Assembly: GCA_016935565.1 (NCBI GenBank) | Contig: JAFGQS010000131.1 | Location: 1 to 34,672 of the forward strand | Reading direction: 5' to 3' | Origin: Deltaproteobacteria bacterium | GTDB taxonomy: Bacteria > Desulfobacterota > Syntrophia > Syntrophales > UBA6807 | DNA: 34,672 nt | In this document: in pieces, positions 7,014 through 13,505 of the stretch | Numbering within the stretch: the first letter of the stretch is position 1 | How the letters are laid out: each line of letters starts with the position of its first letter | Notes under the pieces: model-generated | The model's input: only the letters and a program-made list of their open reading frames with translations | Databases searched by the model: none | Told to the model about the DNA's origin: nothing | Program-made: the position numbers and the translations under genes

Positions 7014-8423
7014 ATGCAAATGAAGGGAAGGATCATCTGTGTTGTCATCGTGCTTATCCTGATCGGAGGGTGTGCAAATCTCTTTACCAGATCTCCGGAG
7101 GAGCAATATCTGTCAAAAGCGAAGAAGTACGAGAAAAAAGGAAATATGGTTGATGCCCTGGAACAGTACAAACTTGTCTTGACCGTAGATCCTGCACATA
7201 AAGAAGCAAAGGAAAAAAGCGCAAAGATCGAGAGTAAACTTAAGATACAAGCGGATGTACACTTTCACAAAGGTCTCACGTATCACAGGAAGGGGCAATA
7301 CAAAAATGCGCGGAAAGAATTTTTGATTTCCTTGCGATACAATCCCGAACATGCAGGGGCTAAAAGGATGATGCTTGTTTCAAAAAAAGATGTGGAGCAG
7401 GCCAAGCGGTACATTTTACACACCATTCAACCGGGAGAGAGCATTTCAAAATTGGCGGATCGCTATTATGGGGATCACATGAAGTTTCACCTCATAGCGG
7501 AATACAATGAGCTGCCGGACGCTACCAGTGTTAAAGTGGGCAGGCAGATCAAGATTCCGGTCATAGAGGGAGTTCCGATTATTGCCGATTTGACGCAGAT
7601 TAAGGCCGATTCCAAAGAACAGCTCGAATCAACTCCCGAAGAAATTATCATTGTTACCAAGTATATAACGCATACCATTCAGAAAGGGGAAAGCCTGTCA
7701 CGGCTGGCAAAAAGGTATTATGGAGATTACAAAAAATATGACCTCATTGCCAAATTCAATGATGTGGAAGATATCAGAGACATTCGTGTCGGCCAGGAAG
7801 TAAAAATACCTGAGGTGAAGGGAGTCCCATTTTTTGCAAAGGCGGAAAAAATTGAGCCGCAAGAGGTTGAGATTCCGGACGATATTCCTCCGAAAGAAAC
7901 ACCACCGGTAGAAAAGGAAGATATGGAAGAGAAACCGGAGCAGGAAGTCAAAGAGCTTACGATGGAGGATCAGGCAGCAGCCTACAGGGATCTTGGCATA
8001 GAATTATTCAATAACCAGAACTATGACGATTCGATTAACGAACTTCAGAAAGTTTTAAATGTGAATCCGGAAGACAAGGACGCAACAAAGTATCTCTCAA
8101 TGGCATACTTTGAAAAGGGTGTACGGTCTGTCAAGGGTGAGGCCTATCAACGGGCAATTGAAGAATTTGAGGCATCCTGGCGGTATGATAAGAATTGTGA
8201 AAAGTGTGAAGAGTATATTAAAAAAAGTAAAGAAATCTATAAGGATGTCCATTACAACAACGGATGTTCTTGTTTCAGGAACGAAAAATTAGCAGATGCT
8301 ATTCGGGAGTGGGAACTTGTTTACACTATGGATCCCGGCTACAAAGATGTTGATCAGAATCTCAAAAAGGCGAGGAAACTTCTGGAGGCACTGGAAAGCA
8401 TTAAAAAAAGTAAGAGTAAATAA
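7014..8423 (+). CDS. TPR and double LysM lipoprotein
   Basis: 469 residues. The signal peptide ends in LIGGC (lipobox, Cys20), and residue 21 is not Asp, so outer-membrane sorting is likely. Then come two TPR-like units (about 30-115), two clear LysM domains (133-184 and 217-268, each with [HT]TIQ.GES.S.LA.RYYGD), an acidic Pro/Glu-rich linker (280-318), and further TPR-like helices (320-462) including NNQNYDDSINELQKVLNVNP. LysM binds the glycan strands of peptidoglycan and TPRs bind proteins, so this is probably a scaffold between cell wall and envelope machinery. It lies 7 bases after the deacetylase stop; AGTGAG across that junction is the likely ribosome site. The two LysM units are very similar, suggesting internal duplication. 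A role in fixing the T6SS envelope complex to the wall is conceivable but has no direct support. Confidence 0.9.
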   Translation: MQMKGRIICVVIVLILIGGCANLFTRSPEEQYLSKAKKYEKKGNMVDALEQYKLVLTVDPAHKEAKEKSAKIESKLKIQADVHFHKGLTYHRKGQYKNARKEFLISLRYNPEHAGAKRMMLVSKKDVEQAKRYILHTIQPGESISKLADRYYGDHMKFHLIAEYNELPDATSVKVGRQIKIPVIEGVPIIADLTQIKADSKEQLESTPEEIIIVTKYITHTIQKGESLSRLAKRYYGDYKKYDLIAKFNDVEDIRDIRVGQEVKIPEVKGVPFFAKAEKIEPQEVEIPDDIPPKETPPVEKEDMEEKPEQEVKELTMEDQAAAYRDLGIELFNNQNYDDSINELQKVLNVNPEDKDATKYLSMAYFEKGVRSVKGEAYQRAIEEFEASWRYDKNCEKCEEYIKKSKEIYKDVHYNNGCSCFRNEKLADAIREWELVYTMDPGYKDVDQNLKKARKLLEALESIKKSKSK

Positions 8424-8574
8424 GGTCAGCACGAACAGGGTCAACTCTGTGTCGACTGTCGACCAATCACATAGTATGACATTATCGTATTTACACTGTA
8501 TGACTGTTGTTTCTTTGATTGGGAGTGACGCCTCTTCGTTTTGGACAGGTAACGTTTTGTAACCCAGGTGAAAT

Positions 8575-9357
8575 ATGACAGGCAAACCAACAATCGTCGT
8601 ACAGCTCGTACACATTGAAGGACCATTAAAAGGCACAATACAGGAATTTCTTGATTCGGAGATAACCATCGGTCGCAACCCCTCCTGCCATGTCCGGTTT
8701 CCGAAGGATCTGGCTATCATTTCACGCAACCATGCCCGGATTGTTCGAGAAGGCAATCGGTTCAAATTAATCGACGCAAGCACCAACGGAACCTTGGTCA
8801 ACGGCAAGTGGATAAACGAAGCATTTCTCAAGCCCGGTGATGTTCTGATTTTTGCCGAGGGAGGGCCGAAGGTAAGTTTTCTCACCAAAATTATGGACAG
8901 CCCGGAGCCGACTTCACACATCGAACGGATACAAGCCCCGATATCGCCGGACATAAAAGCCGCCCGGGACATTCAACCGGAGCAGCATTTCCCAAAACCG
9001 GATGCCGGGACGCCGGCATCGGTACAAACGGTTCACGTGCCGCTTGTCATTCAGTTCGGCCCGACCCTCCAGTCATTCAGGGAACTGCCGGTGACGGTCG
9101 GAAAAAACGCCGTCTGTGATTTTACCGTGCATCATCCCGAAATCATGGATCGGCACGCTCAGTTTTTCTATGATCGGGATCAGTACTGGGTGAAGGATCT
9201 GACCGGCAGAAACCTGGTTTCCATCAACGGGCATCTCGTCGGTACGCAGGCGCCGCTTATCCCCGACTGCCTGCTTTCGCTCAGCCCCGTTGGTCCCACC
9301 TTCCGGTTCCTGGGCGGAGGCCGTCTGGCGGAACATGAAGCACCGACGCCGGAGTGA
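8575..9357 (+). CDS. Tandem FHA-domain protein
   Basis: 260 residues, soluble, preceded by an AGGTG ribosome site. The first FHA domain (about 28-103) has the full phosphothreonine-binding set: IGRNPSC (32-38, Arg34), SRNHA (50-54) and STNGT (69-73). A second FHA-like fold (about 155-247) reads VGKNAVC (175-181), MDRHAQF (191-197) and SINGHLVG (216-223); the Arg is Lys and the Ser is Met, so it probably does not bind phosphothreonine normally. A Pro-rich linker (108-150) joins them. FHA proteins read threonine phosphorylation by kinases such as the one at 3790. In T6SS the FHA protein (Fha1/TagH) normally has a long C-terminal domain; this one has none, and a matching domain seems to be encoded alone at 32762-33493. 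The role in T6SS control is inferred from that and from context. Confidence 0.92.
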   Translation: MTGKPTIVVQLVHIEGPLKGTIQEFLDSEITIGRNPSCHVRFPKDLAIISRNHARIVREGNRFKLIDASTNGTLVNGKWINEAFLKPGDVLIFAEGGPKVSFLTKIMDSPEPTSHIERIQAPISPDIKAARDIQPEQHFPKPDAGTPASVQTVHVPLVIQFGPTLQSFRELPVTVGKNAVCDFTVHHPEIMDRHAQFFYDRDQYWVKDLTGRNLVSINGHLVGTQAPLIPDCLLSLSPVGPTFRFLGGGRLAEHEAPTPE

Positions 9358-9445
9358 AGTGTCAGCAAGAAATAATGGACAAACTTGAACATGAATGACC
9401 GGATACACGTCATTCACTGACGGAAGCACTATTCAGTGAACACTT

Positions 9446-10069
9446 ATGGAAAACAAGAACACAACCCAGGCATCCGAAGCGAGGCTGAACTGCTGCCAGG
9501 GAAATTCCGCCCCGTCATATGTGGTGGACGGCTGGAAACGGTATATATGCTTTCCGGATCAGGCCAGAAATGGCTTCCTGAGTCTGCTTGCGCCTGCCAT
9601 GATGGAACCAGCCGATCCGGAGAATAGGCAAAGGATCGCGACCTTCTGTACCGGACACGGGCTTGCAGAGGAAGATGTAATCGCCGCCCTGCGAAGCTGC
9701 GATTTCCTGCTCAGACAGGCTAGCATTCTGGATCTCGATACAGATACATTTCAGCAGGATCTTGCCGACCTTTCCGGGGGAGATCCTAAGGCGGCAGGAC
9801 CTGTTCTCGCGAATTACAGTGTAGCTAAGGCAGATCTGAGGCTTCAGATTGTAAGGGAGACTCTCGCCGATCACGGAAAGGTCCTCGTAGGCCTTGACTG
9901 GCGGGTTGACAATATCACCGCTTCCGATCGAGGTGCCCGGTTGAATTCCGATGTGGTCTTCCTCACACTTCGCTACCGGGACGGTAAAAGGGTCGAACGG
10001 ATTACCCTCCAGCTCACACCGGAAGCCGTCAAGGAACTCAAACACTTCTGTGAGAAGTTCACCGGCTGA
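9446..10069 (+). CDS. COMM-domain-like protein
   Basis: 207 residues, no signal or membrane segment. The C-terminus (about 145-206) follows the COMM domain pattern of eukaryotic COMMD proteins: a strand with DWRVD (151-155) including the hallmark Trp, a gap, hydrophobic strands VVFLTLRY (170-177) and ITLQLT (186-191), then a helix VKELKHFCEKF (195-205). The preceding helical region (about 40-140) fits the helical N-terminal part of COMMD proteins in size and position. Eukaryotic COMMDs assemble in the Commander trafficking complex; a bacterial role is unknown to me. The gene follows the FHA gene by 88 bases and precedes a likely terminator, so it is probably the last gene of the FHA transcript. 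The ribosome site is weak (AGTGAA), so the start is moderately sure. Assignment is by eye and needs a profile search. Confidence 0.6.
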   Translation: MENKNTTQASEARLNCCQGNSAPSYVVDGWKRYICFPDQARNGFLSLLAPAMMEPADPENRQRIATFCTGHGLAEEDVIAALRSCDFLLRQASILDLDTDTFQQDLADLSGGDPKAAGPVLANYSVAKADLRLQIVRETLADHGKVLVGLDWRVDNITASDRGARLNSDVVFLTLRYRDGKRVERITLQLTPEAVKELKHFCEKFTG

Positions 10070-10074
10070 TTCTG

Positions 10075-10098
10075 AACCGATATGTATATCCGGTTTTT
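10075..10098 (+). terminator. Likely Rho-independent terminator
   Basis: AACCG-ATAT and ATAT-c-CGGTT form a 9-pair stem with one bulged C, a 2-base loop and a run of five T (10094-10098). It begins 5 bases after the stop of the COMM-like gene and lies in the 63-base gap before the convergent transglutaminase gene. Location and T-run suit a terminator for the FHA transcript; the stem is AT-rich, so efficiency may be modest. Confidence 0.55.
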
Positions 10099-10132
10099 AA
10101 CGACTTCATGTCGGTACTTTTCCAACGGACAC

Positions 10133-11008
10133 TTAAATCCTGGCCACGTCAACCGAAACCCTCAGTCCATGAACTCCTCCACCGGTAAACACGCCCTTCA
10201 AAGGTGCGACATCGTCGTAATCACGGCCCCAGGCGGTTGTGATATGGCCATCGGGAGGCATTCGATCGACTGTGGGATCGAAATCAACCCAGCCGTATTC
10301 GGGGTCGTACACTGAAAACCACGCATGGGATTCATCGGAGGCAATCCGGTGATTTGCACCATGGAGGGCCGCCGTATCAAGGTAGCCGCTTACGTATCGT
10401 CCCGCCAGCCCCAGTGAACGGAGGCAGGCGACGGCAAGGTGAGCGAAGTCCTGACACACGCCACGCCGTTGCATGAACACTTCATTCACTTTCGTCGTGA
10501 TGGTCGTGGCACCGGGATCATAGATAAAATCTGTATGAATCCGGTGCATAAGATCGAGGGATGCTTCCATAATGGATCGGCCCGGGGTGAATGAAATCAG
10601 GGCGTAATCGGCCAGTTCGGGACTGGCGGCAACACGTTGAGAATCGGCCACGAACTGACGGGCTTCGGATATCGTTTTGCCGTCATCATTTTCCAATCTG
10701 CGGCGGACTTCATCCCAGGGAGACGAGGCTGCTTGCTCTCGATTTCGTGGCTGTAGAACCTGAACAACACTGATAGCTGTAACTGCAAGTGTCAGAAACT
10801 GAGAGGCGACTTCAAAGGAGCTCACGCTGTTTCCAAAGGTATCGGTGTACTCGCGTGTCACGTCGGCCAGAGGGCGAATAACGAGCTGGTGAAACTCGCA
10901 GTGCTGGTGGGGCAGGGTTCGGGGCTTCAGGTGAACTTCAGCTTTACACGGCGAAACCGTGTCGTCAAAGCTGTAGGTAGTGGTATGGACGATACGATAA
11001 CGCTTCAT
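10133..11008 (-). CDS. Transglutaminase-like cysteine protease family protein
   Basis: 291 residues, full length for the bacterial transglutaminase-like family with its beta-rich N-terminal domain (about 1-85, beginning YRIVHTTTYSFDD). The catalytic core has the triad in order: RRGVCQDFAH (181-190, Cys185), ESHAWFSVY (226-234, His228) and WVDFDPT (240-246, Asp244). The typical ending GRDYDDVAPLKGVFTGGG (261-278) is present. No signal peptide is seen, so it is probably cytoplasmic. Members of this family are usually peptidases or amidases; substrates are mostly unknown. It sits between the FHA/COMM-like transcript and the T6SS cluster, on the T6SS strand but 337 bases beyond the last T6SS gene, so it is probably transcribed separately. 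It could be a passenger in the locus. Confidence 0.92.
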   Translation of the reverse strand: MKRYRIVHTTTYSFDDTVSPCKAEVHLKPRTLPHQHCEFHQLVIRPLADVTREYTDTFGNSVSSFEVASQFLTLAVTAISVVQVLQPRNREQAASSPWDEVRRRLENDDGKTISEARQFVADSQRVAASPELADYALISFTPGRSIMEASLDLMHRIHTDFIYDPGATTITTKVNEVFMQRRGVCQDFAHLAVACLRSLGLAGRYVSGYLDTAALHGANHRIASDESHAWFSVYDPEYGWVDFDPTVDRMPPDGHITTAWGRDYDDVAPLKGVFTGGGVHGLRVSVDVARI

Positions 11009-11168
11009 GGAAGACAGGTTTTTATCATACCAAAAATAAATTTCCTCCCCTTATTGGAGGGAGACTAACTCTTCCTGATCTTCTTCCACCGGGGGAGAAG
11101 GGACTAACAGGATACCTTCCGGCATAGTTTCATACGTTGAGAGGTTTGCATAAATAGACTTTTTTGTC

Positions 11169-11214
11169 ATTCCCGACCTGATCGTTCGACTGAACTCACG
11201 TCGATGTCGGGAAT
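11169..11214. repeat. ATTCCCGAC...GTCGGGAAT palindromic repeat
   Basis: A 9-base perfect inverted repeat (11169-11177 and 11206-11214) encloses 28 bases. The arms carry the ATTCCCG/CGGGAAT core of the small dispersed palindromes known in many proteobacterial genomes. It is paired with a second copy 24 bases downstream. Confidence 0.6.
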
Positions 11215-11237
11215 CTATAAATGCCTGTACGCACTAG

Positions 11238-11257
11238 ATTCCCGTTTACACGGGAAT
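11238..11257. repeat. dRS3-like 20-base palindrome
   Basis: ATTCCCGT-TTAC-ACGGGAAT: a perfect 8-base stem with a 4-base loop, matching the general form ATTCCC-N8-GGGAAT of the neisserial dRS3 class. The CCCGTTTACA part is also seen in the hairpin at 3666-3684 on the other strand, suggesting a common origin. Confidence 0.6.
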
Positions 11258-11345
11258 AACCATTGAGAACATTTATGGACATTATGCAAAGCTCTCACAT
11301 TCTGAGTCCTTTGAATGACATAGATCCGGTACCACAGCCCGGGCA

Positions 11346-11750
11346 TCACTTCAATATCATTACCTTGAACTGGGATGGAACAATCGTCATTCCCGGTGCG
11401 TTCAGGCTCATCCCGTTTTGCCCGGTTGGACTGGTCATCTTGGTAGCGGGGGCCCCTTCATAGAGAACCCCGAAGGATCCCATAAGGTGCCTGCAGGGTC
11501 CCATAACCATGCCGGAGGCCACGCCCGTACCTACCCCTGCGTTATCCCCCTGACTCAGGGGAACCTGGGTCGTGAGGTTGTGGGCGGGCATACAGGACAG
11601 GTAGATTTTTCTGCAGGCCGTTGCCGGATTAGCCGTCAAGGGCGGGGCCATGTTCGGATAGGGTATGGGGACGACTGCCGGACCGGCAGGCGTAAGACAG
11701 GTATCGGGAAATCCGAAATTCAAGCCACCTAACTGACAGTTTGCAAACAT
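11346..11750 (-). CDS. DUF4150 PAAR-like spike tip protein
   Basis: 134 residues matching the DUF4150 PAAR-like family: PDTCLTPAGPAVVPIPYPNM (15-34), then SQGDNAGVGTGVASG (66-80), and a Gly-rich end with GQNGMSLNAPGM. PAAR-like proteins cap the VgrG trimer and sharpen the T6SS spike. Here there is no C-terminal extension, so the tip itself carries no visible toxin. AGGAGGTG (11756-11763) lies 5 bases before the ATG and overlaps the stop of the DUF3540 gene, so translation is coupled. It is the last gene of the T6SS cluster as seen here. The family is clear from the motifs; the role follows from established work on PAAR proteins. Confidence 0.92.
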   Translation of the reverse strand: MFANCQLGGLNFGFPDTCLTPAGPAVVPIPYPNMAPPLTANPATACRKIYLSCMPAHNLTTQVPLSQGDNAGVGTGVASGMVMGPCRHLMGSFGVLYEGAPATKMTSPTGQNGMSLNAPGMTIVPSQFKVMILK

Positions 11751-11761
11751 GGTTTCACCTC

Positions 11762-12412
11762 CTAACCCATGAGAATTTTGTCGCCGTCAATGTGGACATC
11801 CTCTTCAGCGGTCAGGACGGAATACTTGCCGCGCAGAGACATGAGCTTTTCCACTGAATAACTGAGCTGACCGGCCCTGAGTTGCTCCAGTTCCTCGACC
11901 CGGCGGTAGGATCGTTTCACTCTCTGGAATACCCGTTCAAAGAAGGAATCGCAGGCCTGTCCGATCAGCTTTATTCTTTCAATCTGGCCCTGCAGGAACA
12001 TACCGAAGACGGAGAGGTGTTGAATATTGACCTCTGCCTGCATGGAATTGACCGAAAGTTCCGCAGAAACCATCGACGTGTCTTTGGCCGTGACCAGATC
12101 GATGCCATCCTGAGCCGCGATCATGAAACGGCCATCTCTGGTCTTCAATTCCACATCGCCGTCAAAAACGATGGTTGAGCGTCCTTCTTCCGCTCTTTCC
12201 AGAACGCCAAGGATATAACAACGTCCAGAATCGGTCTGTGAAATCAGAACCGTGTCTCCCGGCAGGGGTTCAACCAGGCAGTTGACTGATTTTTTGGCCG
12301 TCAATACCCCGGAAGCGGTTTCAAGCGTGAAGAAACGGCCTTCCGAGCCGGTAACACAGCAGTATTCCAGATAAACGTGCTCCTTCTTGAAAAGTCTTGC
12401 CAGATTATCCAT
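11762..12412 (-). CDS. DUF3540 T6SS-associated protein
   Basis: The start is ATG 12412 because GAGGAGAGG (12419-12427) lies just upstream; the frame stays open to 12736, but that extension is a shadow of the pentapeptide gene. The 216-residue protein has a beta-rich N-terminal part (about 10-125) with PLPGDTVLIS and CYILGVLER, followed by strands and a helical end rich in Glu/Arg (150-195). It matches DUF3540, a family found almost only with DUF2169, pentapeptide and DUF4150 genes in T6SS loci. Its role is not established; the OB-like beta pattern and position between VgrG and the PAAR-like tip suggest a spike or cargo adaptor. Family call from context and pattern, function inferred. Confidence 0.8.
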   Translation of the reverse strand: MDNLARLFKKEHVYLEYCCVTGSEGRFFTLETASGVLTAKKSVNCLVEPLPGDTVLISQTDSGRCYILGVLERAEEGRSTIVFDGDVELKTRDGRFMIAAQDGIDLVTAKDTSMVSAELSVNSMQAEVNIQHLSVFGMFLQGQIERIKLIGQACDSFFERVFQRVKRSYRRVEELEQLRAGQLSYSVEKLMSLRGKYSVLTAEEDVHIDGDKILMG

Positions 12413-12449
12413 TATTTTCCTCTCCTCATATAAACGTAAAATTATAACT

Positions 12450-13505
12450 CTATAACTCAGACTGCCAGTCTTCGGCCTCGGCACGCTCTTTGTCGGTGCC
12501 CAGGGCCTGCGCTCTGCCTGCAGCATCCCACCGGGTGTTTTCCTCGGTGATCCGGTGTATTTTGGTTCGAAAGAGCCGGGCCCCCGACATGTCTGCACCG
12601 GACAGGTCTGCATGGGAAAAGTCGCAGTAGGTAAGGTTGGCTCCCACGAAACGGGCAGCCCGGCAGACGGACTTTTCAAAGATAGTGGAATCCAGGTCGG
12701 CCCCGGTGAGATCCGCCCCGGTGAGGTCTGCCTCACCGAATGTCGTCTGCCTGAGAAAAGCCCCTTTGAGGCTGGCGTTGGCCATTTTAGCCTTCATGAA
12801 TATGGCATACTGCGCCGTTACCCGATCCAGTATGGCCTCAGAGAGATTGGCTTCCATGAAGCTGGCCTGGGTCAGATCGGCTCCGGAAAAGTTGACCCCG
12901 GACAGGTCTGCCTCTTTGAACTGTACCCCGGTAAACTGCATGCCGCTGAGGTCCATGCCGGACAGGTTTGTATTCAGCATCATGGTCAGGTCAAATTTCG
13001 CCCCGGTAAAGACTGTACCTTCAAGGTCAGAGCCCATCATAATGGTCTGTTTGAGATTTGCCCCGCTCAGGTTAGTCCCCCTGAGGTCAGCTTCATTCAT
13101 GACGGTACGGTCAAGGTTGGTGCTCGAAAGATCGGCATTTTTCAGGATTGCCGAGATCAGGACGGCAGTAGTCAGGTCTGAACCGGATAGATCAGCTCCT
13201 GTCATGTCGGCTTCCGTAAGCTTGGCCTCGACCATGTCGGCGTTCTTCATGATGACGCCCTTGAAATTGGCCTTCGTCATGACGACCGAGCGCATGTTCA
13301 CGCCCGACAGATCGGCGCCGGAGAAATCGGGCTTCATGAATATGGACTCCCGGAGGTCGGCTCCGCGTAGGTTCGCCTCATGAAAGCGGACCGCTTCGAA
13401 GATCCCGCCGGAGAGGTCAGCGCCGGTCAGATCCGCGCCTGAAAGATCGGCTCTCTCTATTATCTCTCCTTCTTTGATAGTATTAATTAGTTCTTCCCTT
13501 GTCAC
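12450..13505 (-). CDS. Pentapeptide repeat protein
   Basis: 351 residues, of which about 18-310 are near-continuous pentapeptide repeats of the A(D/N)LSG type (ADLSGADLTGADLSGG at the start). These fold as a right-handed quadrilateral beta-helix. A short charged tail (312-351) ends EAEDWQSEL. The start is GTG 13505 with GGAGG a few bases upstream; it overlaps the preceding gene by 23 bases, so the two are translationally coupled. There is no catalytic motif. Pentapeptide proteins are common in T6SS cargo modules next to DUF2169 and DUF3540, where they may form a rod that bridges spike and cargo, or act themselves as effectors; neither is shown here. Several units have Met in the variable positions (IMKNADM, TVMNEADL). 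Confidence 0.93.
   Translation of the reverse strand: MTREELINTIKEGEIIERADLSGADLTGADLSGGIFEAVRFHEANLRGADLRESIFMKPDFSGADLSGVNMRSVVMTKANFKGVIMKNADMVEAKLTEADMTGADLSGSDLTTAVLISAILKNADLSSTNLDRTVMNEADLRGTNLSGANLKQTIMMGSDLEGTVFTGAKFDLTMMLNTNLSGMDLSGMQFTGVQFKEADLSGVNFSGADLTQASFMEANLSEAILDRVTAQYAIFMKAKMANASLKGAFLRQTTFGEADLTGADLTGADLDSTIFEKSVCRAARFVGANLTYCDFSHADLSGADMSGARLFRTKIHRITEENTRWDAAGRAQALGTDKERAEAEDWQSEL

Larger units (their letters stand above)
11009..11345. other. 337-base gap at the end of the T6SS cluster
   Basis: It lies between the PAAR-like gene and the transglutaminase gene, both on the minus strand. It holds two palindromic repeats (11169-11214 and 11238-11257) and a weak CCTCC/GGAGG hairpin near 11043-11059. 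A 66-codon plus frame beginning at 11263 runs antisense into the PAAR gene and looks spurious. No clear terminator with a T-run is seen on the minus strand; the repeats may serve that function. Confidence 0.5.

Noticed and set aside
8289-8972. A 227-codon minus-strand frame
   Set aside because: It runs antisense across the end of the LysM gene and the first FHA domain, both of which have strong motifs.
12413-12736. N-terminal extension of the DUF3540 gene
   Set aside because: It overlaps the pentapeptide gene in another frame, is low in family-like sequence, and a strong ribosome site supports ATG 12412.
12555-13383. Two overlapping long plus-strand frames with periodic sequence
   Set aside because: Also antisense images of the second pentapeptide gene.
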